Shown piece after piece: positions 55,522 to 64,000 of a stretch of DNA of 64,000 nucleotides. Each line of letters opens with the position of its first letter. Within the stretch, counting starts at the first letter, position 1. The position numbers and the translations under genes were made by a program. The stretch is from Mariprofundaceae bacterium (lineage in GTDB: Bacteria > Pseudomonadota > Zetaproteobacteria > Mariprofundales > Mariprofundaceae). Below the pieces are notes generated by a model. The model made no database searches. It was not told where the DNA came from and was given only the letters and a program-made list of their open reading frames with translations. Location: assembly GCA_021772895.1 (NCBI GenBank), contig JAJFLC010000012.1:62001-126000 (forward strand). Reading direction: 5' to 3'.

Positions 55522-55876
55522 GCACTCTTTTTGTAGTTGCCAGAAGTTTGTCGGGGTTAAATGGCTTCACCAGCCAGCCGGTTGCACCCGCTGCCTTGCC
55601 TGCCATTTTTTTCTCTGTACCTGCTTCTGTAGTTAATAAAAGAATCGGTGTAAACTTGAAATTTGCGAGACCTCTGAGTTTTTTTACCAAAGTAAGTCCA
55701 TCCATGTTAGGCATGTTGACGTCGGTCACCACCAGATCGAATGTATTGTTATTGGCAATCCCTAAAGCTTCATCCCCATCGCTTGCCTGAGTTACTTCGT
55801 GACCCACACTCTCCAGAGTGAAGCTCACCATTTTTCTCATGCTCGCCATATCATCCACAATTAAAACTTTTGACAT
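55514..55876 (-). CDS. cheY: Chemotaxis response regulator CheY
   Basis: Single receiver domain that carries the chemotaxis signal to the motility motor. The 120 residues have SKVLIVDDMASMRKMVSFTLE (acidic pocket), the phospho-Asp in DLVVTDVNMPNMDGLTLVKKL and the Lys in LVKPFNPDKLLATTKRVLG. Thr and the aromatic switch residue are in LLTTEAGTE (T) and the GWLVKPF region. I chose MSKVLIVDD (55876), preceded by GGAAGGGAT, over the longer ORF. First gene of the operon. Confidence 0.95.
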   Translation of the reverse strand: MSKVLIVDDMASMRKMVSFTLESVGHEVTQASDGDEALGIANNNTFDLVVTDVNMPNMDGLTLVKKLRGLANFKFTPILLLTTEAGTEKKMAGKAAGATGWLVKPFNPDKLLATTKRVLG

Positions 55877-56231
55877 ATCCCTTCCACACAAAGTTCCCAT
55901 GCTTTGTTGTTTTACTTATTTAAAATCTCCGAATTCAAAAACTGTTAACAAACAGTCATTGGGATGGGATTGCTAAATTAGCAAAACATATGCCATCTAT
56001 GCCTATATTTTATATTTTCAACAATTAACTTATTTTTTCAGGTGGCTATATATGAAATTAGCACTTTAAATTCATAGGCTTGAATGATCAAAAAAGGCTA
56101 CGAATGCAATGTAATATATGCCACATTTGACAAGGCTTTCACCTGGATTAACCAGGAATGTTTTCTGTTTTTTTGTTATAGAAGTATAAAAAGAGGCATA
56201 ATTTTGACTCATATGTCAGGAATCACAGCAA
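55877..56231 (-). promoter_or_regulatory. Region upstream of the chemotaxis operon with two palindromes
   Basis: The 355-base gap contains no supported gene. Two inverted repeats lie close to cheY: ACTGTT-aaca-AACAGT (55941-55956), and TTGCTAA-a-TTAGCAA (55970-55984). Both could be regulator sites for the operon. The rest is A/T-rich. I could not identify a sigma-28 or sigma-54 promoter by eye. Confidence 0.45.
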
Positions 56232-57146
56232 TTAGTCATCATCTCCAAAGAGCTGGATGTCATCCTCTCCCATCTCCCCGCAAAATGGGCAATAGACATA
56301 CTCAGGTGAAATGGATTTATTACAGTGGCCACACACATCATTCATATGCACCATACGACCCACACGAACAGAAATAACCGCCGTAACCATCGCAAACATC
56401 AAAATGCCAGTCAGGATCAACAGGCCTCCCAATACTTTACCCATCACTGTTTGAGGAACAAAGTCGCCATACCCGACCGTACTCATGGTTACCAGACTCC
56501 ACCAAAGCCCTTCAAAGGCATTTGAAAAGGTTTCAGGTTCGGCTACAAAGATCAAATTCCCCACGAGAAGAGAGATGAGTGTAATTGTTCCAAGCACAGC
56601 AGCAATAAGCCCCAATGCACCGGATACAGAAACAAAAAGAGATTTGAGCACAGGAAAAAATGTTGTGATTTTCACCAGTCGTAACAATCTTAGCAACCGT
56701 ACCGCAGCCATGCCCTGATTGCCCAGGACAAGTGGGATCACCGTCAAAAAATCAACCACACCATTAAAACTGGTAAGATACTTCCAGGTATTTTTAGATG
56801 CGTAAATTCTTAATGCATACTCCACTACAAAAACATACAGCACAAACTGTTCAAACATGTGAATTCGATCTATCCATTCATTGGCAACAGAAGGGACTGT
56901 CGCCATCATTGAAGCCAACACAACCGCAACGATCAAGATCAGAATCGAATAGTTTACGGCTTTACCAACCGGCGTGCGGACTTCGAATAAAATCAGGTTC
57001 ATCTTCTCTTGAAAAGAAGTTGCAAGCTCTTCAACCGCAGGCTCCTCATGAGCCAGAGCTTGAGCCCTAATCATATCAAGGGTTAGCTCCTCTTCGCTCT
57101 CAAGTGCTATAGCAGGTTCTGAAGTCCCTTCCTGTTCATTCGACAT
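56232..57146 (-). CDS. Voltage-gated-type potassium channel with zinc ribbon
   Basis: A 304-residue ion channel with six helices. The S4-like segment has regularly spaced arginines (RLLRLLRLVKITTFFPVLKSL). The pore contains STVGYGDFVPQT, the potassium selectivity filter TVGYGD. After S6 the tail holds CGHCNKSISPEYVYCPFCGEMG, two CxxC pairs that look like a zinc ribbon. The N-terminus is acidic. It likely mediates K+ flux, with the tail probably regulatory. It is leftward, upstream of the chemotaxis operon, but separated by 355 bases. Confidence 0.88.
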   Translation of the reverse strand: MSNEQEGTSEPAIALESEEELTLDMIRAQALAHEEPAVEELATSFQEKMNLILFEVRTPVGKAVNYSILILIVAVVLASMMATVPSVANEWIDRIHMFEQFVLYVFVVEYALRIYASKNTWKYLTSFNGVVDFLTVIPLVLGNQGMAAVRLLRLLRLVKITTFFPVLKSLFVSVSGALGLIAAVLGTITLISLLVGNLIFVAEPETFSNAFEGLWWSLVTMSTVGYGDFVPQTVMGKVLGGLLILTGILMFAMVTAVISVRVGRMVHMNDVCGHCNKSISPEYVYCPFCGEMGEDDIQLFGDDD

Positions 57147-57404
57147 ATTCTTAAATCCTTATCAAAATTCTAAATTTCACATTAGAAATTCATTATTTTT
57201 TGATAAGCAACAAATATGCCATAATCCTGTTACCGTCATACAAGAAAACACAATCGATATGGTAAAGACATTGGCGCGCAGTACAGATGTCAGACCTTTT
57301 ACTCCAGAGACTAATGAAAAAATTTAACGCGATACCTCTTCTGTATAGCAATCTGTTTCATTTCTAACTCATGCCAGTAGACTACGCCTTTACCAGTTTC
57401 TAAG

Positions 57405-57481
57405 GCGCCCTTAGCTCAGCTGGATAGAGCGTCGGCCTCCGAAGCCGAAGGCCAGTGGTTCGAATCCACTAGGGCGCACCA
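57405..57481 (+). tRNA. tRNA-Arg (anticodon CCG)
   Basis: A complete cloverleaf: acceptor GCGCCCT/AGGGCGC, D arm GCTC/GAGC, anticodon stem TCGGC/GCCGA with loop CTCCGAA (anticodon CCG, decoding CGG), T arm AGTGG-TTCGAAT-CCACT, and an encoded CCA end. It is 77 bases, between the potassium channel and the diguanylate cyclase. Confidence 0.95.
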
Positions 57482-57831
57482 CCTTTTGTAAAAGAATCAT
57501 CATACAGAAGATCACAAACAATCCATTTTTCATTAAAATGCAGCAGCTTCTTTTTTCGGCTCTTCGCAATGCTCTCGATTTCCATATTATTCAAACGCCG
57601 TAACAAAAAATGTCGATTTCTCCTGTTGTCCCGATGAAAATCCGCTTCAAGGCTCAAGCCTTCTCAGAATGAAACATTAATTTCGCCAAATGCTTTCCCC
57701 GAGCCTCTATCGAAGCCCCTTGAAGCATGAGCTCAACCATTCAAGCAAACATCCCTAACGCCGATAAATAGATGATAGGACAAATAACATATTCATGTGC
57801 TTAAAAAAAATCAGGTGATTCTTACTACAAT
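57482..57831 (+). other. 350 bases without a supported gene after tRNA-Arg
   Basis: I see no gene, hairpin terminator or repeat of note here. The minus-strand frame 57469-57657 runs into the tRNA and lacks coding character. The 3' end of a tRNA is a common integration site, but I see no repeat of the tRNA end nearby. Confidence 0.6.
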
Positions 57832-59805
57832 ATGGTGATAAAAGAGCAAAACATTTACATTCCAAGGTTCGTGAAACAGATGGCTTTTCTCTTTTTCCCG
57901 GTTCTGTTTGCCCTGCTATCTGTATCCTATTATGTCTATCAGGGTGAAGTTAAAAAAGAGCAATACACACTCTCTGAACGTGAGACACATAATCTATCCC
58001 TCCAAAAAAACGCAATCAAAGACACACTCAGCAACATTATCTCTGATTTGCTTATTCTTAGCTCTTATAATTCCATCAATCATTTGTTCAATAAGACAAA
58101 TGATCACCCGGCCGCTCATCAACACAAACTTACTCGGGAGCTTGTTACATTTATTAATTCCAAAAAGATTTTTGACCAACTCAGACTCATTGATCAATCC
58201 GGTCAAGAGCTCATCCGAATCGAATATAATGATGGTAAAACCTCTTCCATTCCCCAAGCGAAGCTGCAAAACAAAGCAGATCGTTATTATTTTAAAAACA
58301 GCATGGCACTGGATGCCGGACAAGTATATGTATCTCCCTTTGACCTCAATATGAAACATGGGGAAATTGAAACGCCTCTCAAACCAGTGATACGTTTTGG
58401 TATTCCTGTCATGGATGAAAAAGGAAACAAAAATGGTGTCGTCATGCTTAATTATCTAGGCATGAATCTTTTGCATTCGATTGAAACCATCTCTTCCTCT
58501 ACGACAAGAAAAGTAATGTTGGTTAATTTTGAGGGTTATTGGCTAAAAGGATTAAAACGGGAAGATGAATGGGGATTTCACTATCAAGATAAAAAGGAAC
58601 GCGTCTTTTCCAGTCAATACCCAGATGCCTGGGGAAAAATTCACACAACGGAATCAGCACAGTTCATAGAATCATACGGTATGTTTACATCCACGACCAT
58701 TCGTCCACTGGGCAGTTCAAGAAAAGTCAAGATGCTGGCCTCGGGCAACTATGATTGGAAATTAATCTCGTTTATTCCTTCTGAAACACTTTTGCAATAC
58801 GCCCATAGCCTGAAAAAAACATTGATGACCCTGACACTTTTTTTGGCTATCGGCTGGTTTATCGTCTGCATCATTATCGCCTATGAAAAAGAGAACGACT
58901 ATCTAAACAAACTCTCGATTAAAGAAAAGGATGAAAGAATCCGGGGCATCCTAGATGCCGCTTTTGATGCTATCATCACCATTGATGAACATGGAACAAT
59001 CTCATCATTCAATCCAGCCGCTCAACAGATGTTTGATTATGAGGAATCTGAGGCTATTGGCAACAGCATCAATCTCATCGTTCCATCACCGCACAAAAAG
59101 ATGCACGATGATTATCTCACCCGGTATATTACAACACGGGAAGCTCATTTCATCAATATACCTCGTGAAATGGAAGCACAAAAAAAAGATGGTTCGATCT
59201 TTCCCATTGAGATATGTGTTGGCGCTAAAGAACTAAATGGGAAATGGCTTTTTACCGGTATTCTCCGTGACATCACCGAGCGCAAACAATTAAAAGCTAA
59301 GCTTGAAAAAATGGCTTCCACCGATGCGCTGACCGACTCCTATAATCGCGGCTATTTCGATCAGATTTTTGACAACGAATTCAGTCGTAGTGCACGTTAT
59401 CAACTACCGCTCTCTCTGATCATCATGGATGCGGATGACTTCAAGGACGTCAATGACAATTATGGCCATCTTGCCGGCGATGCCTTCCTGATCGCACTTG
59501 CAAAAGAGCTTTGTGGAATCGTTCGCGAGCTTGATACTGTTGCCCGCTATGGCGGTGAGGAATTTGTTGTCATCCTGCCACAAACCGGTGGAAATGATGC
59601 CATGATACTTGCTGAAAGAATCCGGGAAACCGTTGAAAGAATGGAACTTATATACGAAGGGCACAGAATAAATCGCACTGCATCCATTGGCGTTGCCACG
59701 TTTAAAGAAAGCGGTACCAAATCAGCTGATCAGCTGTTCTCTCTCGCAGATAAAGCCCTTTACACAGCTAAAAAGGCCGGAAAAAACAGAGTATGTAAGG
59801 CTTAG
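57832..59805 (+). CDS. Membrane PAS-GGDEF diguanylate cyclase
   Basis: Makes the second messenger cyclic di-GMP. The 657 residues have a helix near the N-terminus, a large periplasmic sensing region (about 35-325, Cache-like by layout, with FDQLRLIDQSGQELIRIEYNDG), a second helix (TLMTLTLFLAIGWFIVCIIIAY), a PAS domain (IRGILDAAFDAIITIDEHGTISSFNPAAQQMF) and a GGDEF domain. The catalytic motif is GGEEF, and the product-inhibition I-site RELD lies five residues before it. LTDSYNRGYFD and DADDFKDVNDNYGH are standard. It ends four bases from the convergent lon gene. Confidence 0.93.
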   Translation: MVIKEQNIYIPRFVKQMAFLFFPVLFALLSVSYYVYQGEVKKEQYTLSERETHNLSLQKNAIKDTLSNIISDLLILSSYNSINHLFNKTNDHPAAHQHKLTRELVTFINSKKIFDQLRLIDQSGQELIRIEYNDGKTSSIPQAKLQNKADRYYFKNSMALDAGQVYVSPFDLNMKHGEIETPLKPVIRFGIPVMDEKGNKNGVVMLNYLGMNLLHSIETISSSTTRKVMLVNFEGYWLKGLKREDEWGFHYQDKKERVFSSQYPDAWGKIHTTESAQFIESYGMFTSTTIRPLGSSRKVKMLASGNYDWKLISFIPSETLLQYAHSLKKTLMTLTLFLAIGWFIVCIIIAYEKENDYLNKLSIKEKDERIRGILDAAFDAIITIDEHGTISSFNPAAQQMFDYEESEAIGNSINLIVPSPHKKMHDDYLTRYITTREAHFINIPREMEAQKKDGSIFPIEICVGAKELNGKWLFTGILRDITERKQLKAKLEKMASTDALTDSYNRGYFDQIFDNEFSRSARYQLPLSLIIMDADDFKDVNDNYGHLAGDAFLIALAKELCGIVRELDTVARYGGEEFVVILPQTGGNDAMILAERIRETVERMELIYEGHRINRTASIGVATFKESGTKSADQLFSLADKALYTAKKAGKNRVCKA

Positions 59806-59808
59806 TCT

Positions 59809-62241
59809 CTACTTCGCTCTCTTTTGTGCACGCATACGTATGCCAAACATCAGCCTCGCCACATCCTCAAAATGTTTGGCATAATGAATGATTAATCCCT
59901 CAGGAACTGACTCCGGCAACTCTTTCACATCCACCTCATTGGCTTTCGGAAGGATTATTTCGTGAACACCCAGACGTTTCGCCGCTAAAACTTTTTCACG
60001 CACACCACCAATAGCCAACACTGCACCCGTCAAAGTCATTTCACCCGTCATCGCAATCGCCGCAGGGACTTTCCCAAGTGCCAGCGAAAGCAACGCTGTG
60101 GCCATCGTAATGCCTGCCGATGGCCCATCCTTAGGGACTGCCCCTTCCGGTACATGCATATGGATAAATGCTTTCTCATAAAAATCTTCAGGTGCACCGA
60201 AGCGGGTCAGGTTTGCGATAAGATAGGAATATGCGATCTCGGCAGACTCCTGCATTACCTTGCCAAGTTGTCCGGTTAACTTCATACCTCTGCGATCACG
60301 GTGAGCCATGGCAGCTTCCAATGTTAATGTGACACCACCCAAACGGGTCCAGGCCAGACCCGTTGCAAGCCCGATGCCCAGCCGCAAAGGCTCACTGGCA
60401 AACCTTGGTTTACCAATATAATCACTTAAATCACGTGCCCCGATATTAAGGCCCGGTTCAACTTCTTTACTCACCAGTTTATAAGCAGCCTTGCGTAAAA
60501 TTTTCTTCAATAACTTTTCTACACCGCGTACACCTGGCTCTCTGGCATAATCCTCAACAATACGACCAATCACACTTTTACTGATCTTCACCTCTTTACT
60601 GCTGAGGCCATGTGCTTCCAATTGCCTTGGCAGCAGATGTTTTGTGGCAATTTCAATTTTTTCTGAGGCGATATAACCCGGTAAGCGAATGATTTCAGCG
60701 CGATCCAGAAGTGGTGCCGGGACTGTATCCAACTGGTTGGCTGTCAAAAGAAAAAGTACCCGTGAAAGATCAAAGCGAACATCCAGATAATGATCCATAA
60801 AGTCACTGTTCTGTTCCGGGTCGAGCACTTCAAGCAATGCTGATGACGGGTCTCCCCGAAAATCGTTGCCGATTTTATCCACTTCATCAATCATAATCAC
60901 CGGATTGGCCGCCTTGACCTGTTTCAATGCCTGTACAATTTTACCGGGCATTGCGCCAATATAAGTGCGTCGATGGCCTTTAATTTCAGCTTCATCACGC
61001 ATTCCACCCACAGAGAACCTGAAAAAAGGTCGATTCACGGCTTCTGCAATGGCTTTTCCCAATGATGTTTTGCCGACTCCCGGCGGGCCAACAAAAAGAA
61101 TAATGGAGCCACCAACCTCTTTTTTACGCGCCCCAACCGCAATAAACTCAAGAATTCTATCTTTGATATCATCAAGCCCTGAATGATGTTTATTCAGAGC
61201 TTTGCTTGCACTTTTCAGGTTAAAGCGATCCCGAGCAAATTTGCCCCATGGCAAATTCACAATCCAATCCAGATAATTACGCGTTACAGCATATTCAGGA
61301 GAAGATGTCTCAAGCATCTCGAGTTTACCAAGCTCTTCCTCAAAAACCTTCCCCGCTTCTTCGCTGAACTTAAGTTTTGCAGCTTTTTCCCTGAGTCTCT
61401 CCGTCTCCTGCTCTTGAGGATCAACATCCAGACCCAACTCCCTTTTAATTTCATGCAATTGTTCATGCAGGAAAAATTTGCGCTGCTGTTCAGACACACG
61501 CTCATTTACATTGTCACGAATCCTGCTCTGAATCTTGCTGACATTAAGTTCGCGGTTTAAAAGGGTGATGGCCTTTTTTATGCGATCAAAAACCGGATAT
61601 GTTTCCAGTACATCCTGCAACTCTTCCCGGTCTGCTGTTGTTAATCCTGCGGCAAAATCAGCCAGACGTGCGGGCTCATCCGTACTAAAACGGGATGCAA
61701 AAAAACGTAACTCCTCTTCATAAAGTGGATTGTGTTTCAATAAATCTTTAATCGTATTGATAATCGCCACGGTATAGGCGCGCATCTCAACGTTATCTTC
61801 ATAAGAGGTAGCCTGATGATACTCAACCACGGCCCGCAGCATTTTTGAGCCTTCCAGCCACTCCCGCACCTTAAATCGCTCCAGACATTCAACAACCAAA
61901 TGAAGACCATGGCCTTCAATTTCAATGGCTTTGACTACTTTCGCAATCACACCCACATGGTAAAGGTTTTTAGGCTCAAATGGTTCCTCTTCATTACGCA
62001 CCAGAATCAGACCAATATGCGTTTGCCCCATGCTGGCCAACTTATTGATCGACTCTTTCACATCATTACCATCATAAACCAGCGGTACAATCAGGCCCGG
62101 AAACAATGGCCTGTTCGATAGTGGAAAAACAGGCAACTGTGTCGGCCAGACTGCACTGGTTTTAACCAACGATGCCGAGTCAGCCTCTCCCTCTGCAACA
62201 TCTACATCAACAATTTCAGGTTCGTGTGTCGTATCATTCAT
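59809..62241 (-). CDS. lon: ATP-dependent protease Lon
   Basis: Cytoplasmic AAA+ serine protease for damaged and regulatory proteins. The 810 residues have the N-terminal LON substrate domain (LPVFPLSNRPLFPGLIVPLVYDG), Walker A GPPGVGKTSLGKAI, Walker B PVIMIDEVDKI, and the protease dyad with Ser in PKDGPSAGITMATALLSL and Lys in the AVLAIGGVREKVLAAKRLGV segment. It begins with MNDTTHEPEIVDVDVAEGEAD, an acidic lead. Divergent from htpX, a common theme of protein quality control. Confidence 0.97.
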   Translation of the reverse strand: MNDTTHEPEIVDVDVAEGEADSASLVKTSAVWPTQLPVFPLSNRPLFPGLIVPLVYDGNDVKESINKLASMGQTHIGLILVRNEEEPFEPKNLYHVGVIAKVVKAIEIEGHGLHLVVECLERFKVREWLEGSKMLRAVVEYHQATSYEDNVEMRAYTVAIINTIKDLLKHNPLYEEELRFFASRFSTDEPARLADFAAGLTTADREELQDVLETYPVFDRIKKAITLLNRELNVSKIQSRIRDNVNERVSEQQRKFFLHEQLHEIKRELGLDVDPQEQETERLREKAAKLKFSEEAGKVFEEELGKLEMLETSSPEYAVTRNYLDWIVNLPWGKFARDRFNLKSASKALNKHHSGLDDIKDRILEFIAVGARKKEVGGSIILFVGPPGVGKTSLGKAIAEAVNRPFFRFSVGGMRDEAEIKGHRRTYIGAMPGKIVQALKQVKAANPVIMIDEVDKIGNDFRGDPSSALLEVLDPEQNSDFMDHYLDVRFDLSRVLFLLTANQLDTVPAPLLDRAEIIRLPGYIASEKIEIATKHLLPRQLEAHGLSSKEVKISKSVIGRIVEDYAREPGVRGVEKLLKKILRKAAYKLVSKEVEPGLNIGARDLSDYIGKPRFASEPLRLGIGLATGLAWTRLGGVTLTLEAAMAHRDRRGMKLTGQLGKVMQESAEIAYSYLIANLTRFGAPEDFYEKAFIHMHVPEGAVPKDGPSAGITMATALLSLALGKVPAAIAMTGEMTLTGAVLAIGGVREKVLAAKRLGVHEIILPKANEVDVKELPESVPEGLIIHYAKHFEDVARLMFGIRMRAQKRAK

Positions 62242-62375
62242 AACTGTTTATATATGGAAGCATAGCATCAGTTTCAACCCGCTGAGTGATTATTTCATCA
62301 TTTTTTAACCTGCATACCCTTGAATTACACATTCAAAAACCTCATATTCCAGTCAAAGTGAGAAGGAGTCTCTAC

Positions 62376-63266
62376 ATGCGTTCATTTAAAGGTATTGGCC
62401 TGCTGATTATTACAAACATCATGATCATGTTCACACTGATCATCAGCGGCACAATTATTATCAATTTTATATTGCCTCAGTTTGGTATTGATGTACGTGG
62501 TTCCATTGCTACCAACGATTTTGTCTGGTCGCTGGTCTTAGGGTTTGGCGGGGCTTTCATCTCATTGTTTATGTCTAAATGGTTAGCCAAACGTGGTATG
62601 CGTATGCAACAGGTGATTGAGCCATCGACGCCTAAGGAAAAACTGGTGTATGAAACGGTTCAGCAACTGGCCGAGCGCGAAGGCATTAAAATGCCGGAAG
62701 TTTGGGTCTATTGGGATGATACCCCCAATGCTTTTGCCACCGGCCCTACCCGCAACAACGCCATGGTTGCTGTCTCATCAGGCTTGGCCACAAACATGAG
62801 TGACCATGAGCTTAAAGCCGTACTGGCTCACGAAGTCGGGCATATTACCAATGGTGACATGCTCGCAACCACCCTGTTGCAAGGCCTGATGAACACCTTT
62901 GTATATTTTGTAGCCCGCATGATTGCCCGCCCGGTCATGGAGCGAAACTACTGGATGGGTTTCGCTCTTTACATGGTGCTTCAGTTTGTTCTTTCTATTC
63001 TGGCAATGATTCCGATCTGCTGGTTCTCAAGGCGGCGCGAATTCCGTGCCGATGCTTATGCTGCCGATGCTCTGGGTGCACAGCACATGATCAGTGCACT
63101 GCAAAAACTGGAAACACTTTCACAGCAGAATGCCGTTGCCCATCAGGGTGAACACCATGAAGAAGATGCACTGGCAACCATGAAAATTTATGGTGGTTTC
63201 TCAGGCCTGTTTGCCACACATCCACCGATTGCAGAACGTGTTGCCGCACTAAGAAATCGTCAATAA
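62376..63266 (+). CDS. htpX: Membrane metalloprotease HtpX
   Basis: Zinc protease of the inner membrane (M48) that removes misfolded membrane proteins, working alongside FtsH. The 296 residues have helices at the N-terminus and around residues 175-215. The zinc motif HEVGH is in LKAVLAHEVGHITNGD, with the third ligand Glu in RREFRADAYAADALG. I used MRSFKGIG (62376), preceded by GAGAAGGAG, instead of the longer ORF. It ends in a strong terminator. Confidence 0.95.
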   Translation: MRSFKGIGLLIITNIMIMFTLIISGTIIINFILPQFGIDVRGSIATNDFVWSLVLGFGGAFISLFMSKWLAKRGMRMQQVIEPSTPKEKLVYETVQQLAEREGIKMPEVWVYWDDTPNAFATGPTRNNAMVAVSSGLATNMSDHELKAVLAHEVGHITNGDMLATTLLQGLMNTFVYFVARMIARPVMERNYWMGFALYMVLQFVLSILAMIPICWFSRRREFRADAYAADALGAQHMISALQKLETLSQQNAVAHQGEHHEEDALATMKIYGGFSGLFATHPPIAERVAALRNRQ

Positions 63267-63283
63267 TCATAGTCTGATGAATC

Positions 63284-63316
63284 AAAAGGCACGGCATCTC
63301 TGCCGTGCCTTTTATA
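63284..63316 (+). terminator. Rho-independent terminator after htpX
   Basis: A thirteen-base perfect stem AAAAGGCACGGCA/TGCCGTGCCTTTT with loop tctc runs into a T-rich stretch (ttttatattttg). It ends the htpX transcript and is symmetrical enough to act from the other side too. Confidence 0.9.
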
Positions 63317-63340
63317 TTTTGAGCTGACGATAACGCATTC

Positions 63341-64000
63341 ATGCGTTACGCTCTCTTCATGGGGACATACCATAAGAGCGCTGCCATCCTTGTTATCGGT
63401 AATGAAATTCTCTCCGGGCGAACCCGGGAAGCCAATGCATACCTTGCCGCACAAAAACTTTTTGATCGCGGCTGTAAGCTTGGGGAAATCGCAGTTGTTC
63501 CCGACGTTCAGGATGCCATTGTTTCAGCACTTAAACGTTTAAGAAAAAAGTCTGATGCTGTGATTACCAGTGGTGGCATCGGCCCTACGCACGATGATAT
63601 TACGATGGATGCGATCGCAAAAAGCTTTCATGTATCTGTACTCGAACATGCCGAAACCCTTGAGCTTATGGCCAAACATTATGGCGACAAAAAAATCAAT
63701 GAGGGCCGCAGGCGTATGGCTCGCCTTCCTAACGGCGCAGAGCCGATTCTTTGTGAACAATCCATTTGCCCCGGTGCACACATTAAAAATGTCTACGTAT
63801 TGGCAGGTGTTCCTTACATTTTTGAATCACAGCTAGAATCAATCCTTCCCGACTTTGGTGATGATAATCATCCCTTTATCCGTCATGAAATTGATGTGGA
63901 ACTACCCGAAAGTACATTTTCCAAAGAATTAGAAAGCATCCAAAATCGCTTTCAGGAGGTTGAAATCGGTTCTTACCCCAGAATGTGTGGCCATAAACCA
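63341..64000 (+). CDS. cinA: CinA/MoCF-domain protein, cut by the window end
   Basis: The frame stays open to the end of the window (220 codons), so it is absent from the ORF track. It encodes a molybdopterin-binding-type domain of the competence/damage-inducible CinA group: SAAILVIGNEILSGRTREANAYLAAQKLFDRGCKLGEIAVVPDVQDAIVSAL, DAVITSGGIGPTHDDITMDAIAKSF and LAGVPYIFESQLESIL. The pyrophosphatase-type role of the family is known for some members. The start may be MRYALF (63341) or the second Met (63359). Confidence 0.9.
   Translation, partial: MRYALFMGTYHKSAAILVIGNEILSGRTREANAYLAAQKLFDRGCKLGEIAVVPDVQDAIVSALKRLRKKSDAVITSGGIGPTHDDITMDAIAKSFHVSVLEHAETLELMAKHYGDKKINEGRRRMARLPNGAEPILCEQSICPGAHIKNVYVLAGVPYIFESQLESILPDFGDDNHPFIRHEIDVELPESTFSKELESIQNRFQEVEIGSYPRMCGHKP

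Noticed and set aside
57469-57657. 62-residue minus-strand frame next to the tRNA
   Set aside because: It ends inside the tRNA-Arg gene and has no ribosome-binding site.
57405-57831. tRNA-Arg as an integration site
   Set aside because: I looked for a repeat of the tRNA 3' end, an integrase or phage genes nearby and saw none in the window.
1-64000. CRISPR arrays, toxin-antitoxin or phage-defence systems
   Set aside because: No regularly spaced repeats, Cas-type motifs, nuclease-helicase pairs or phage structural genes were seen.

Overview
The window comes from a Gram-negative autotrophic proteobacterium of moderate G+C. It carries a form IA RuBisCO operon of the cbbLS-Q-O kind with no carboxysome genes, a full chemotaxis cluster, lipoprotein processing (lspA), AmpD and an AsmA-like envelope protein. 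The synteny is mixed: dus-ntrB-ntrC is arranged as in many Alphaproteobacteria, while zapA-6S RNA-fthC is arranged as in Gammaproteobacteria. This fits a deep proteobacterial lineage such as the Zetaproteobacteria (iron- or hydrogen-oxidising autotrophs), but that assignment is inference and the sequence alone does not prove it.

Layout. 0.1-12.1 kb: a 40-residue membrane peptide, oligopeptidase A, a rhodanese lipoprotein, NhaA, the leftward dus-ntrB-ntrC operon, EngB, a DUF1761 membrane protein, an ArsR-SRPBCC fusion, and a three-gene overlapping operon of unknown function that starts with a 58-residue gene missing from the ORF track. 12.2-20.1 kb: the carbon-fixation region with cbbR (leftward), an unknown 148-residue gene, cbbL, cbbS, an unknown 103-residue gene, cbbQ and cbbO. 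This block is bracketed by two copies of the 3' end of an AI-2E transporter gene, and a transposase-like fragment lies at its left edge, so it looks like an inserted island. 20.1-28.8 kb: AI-2E transporter, BFD-like ferredoxin, sterol-desaturase-like enzyme, AmpD, a membrane methyltransferase, a cation-efflux protein, a secretin-N-domain protein, a hybrid kinase, a glutathione S-transferase that appears to start with ATC, and an EF-hand protein. 28.8-45.9 kb: housekeeping genes (thyA, folA, ribF, ileS, lspA, EamA permease, gltX, AsmA-like, acs, cutA, ccdA, a coiled-coil gene, zapA, 6S RNA, fthC, ymdB-like phosphoesterase). 46.0-55.9 kb: a leftward chemotaxis operon in the order cheY, cheA, cheW, mcp, STAS, cheR, cheD, cheB and a CheZ-like gene. 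56.2-64 kb: a potassium channel with a zinc ribbon, tRNA-Arg(CCG), a diguanylate cyclase, lon, htpX and the start of a cinA-like gene.

How the genes work together. CbbR probably controls the RuBisCO operon, with CbbQ/CbbO as the activase that restores inhibited enzyme. Two RNA hairpins, one between cbbL and cbbS and one after cbbS, could set high cbbLS and low cbbQO expression. The chemotaxis operon encodes excitation (CheA/W/Y), adaptation (CheR/B/D), one receptor with a CheR-docking tail, and a candidate phosphatase carrying the CheZ-type D-x-x-x-Q motif. No flagellar or pilus genes lie in the window. The most notable items are the bracketed cbb island with its two unknown genes, the self-contained chemotaxis cluster, the ATC-start GST, the ArsR-SRPBCC fusion with an internal ribosome-binding site, and several coupled very small genes.
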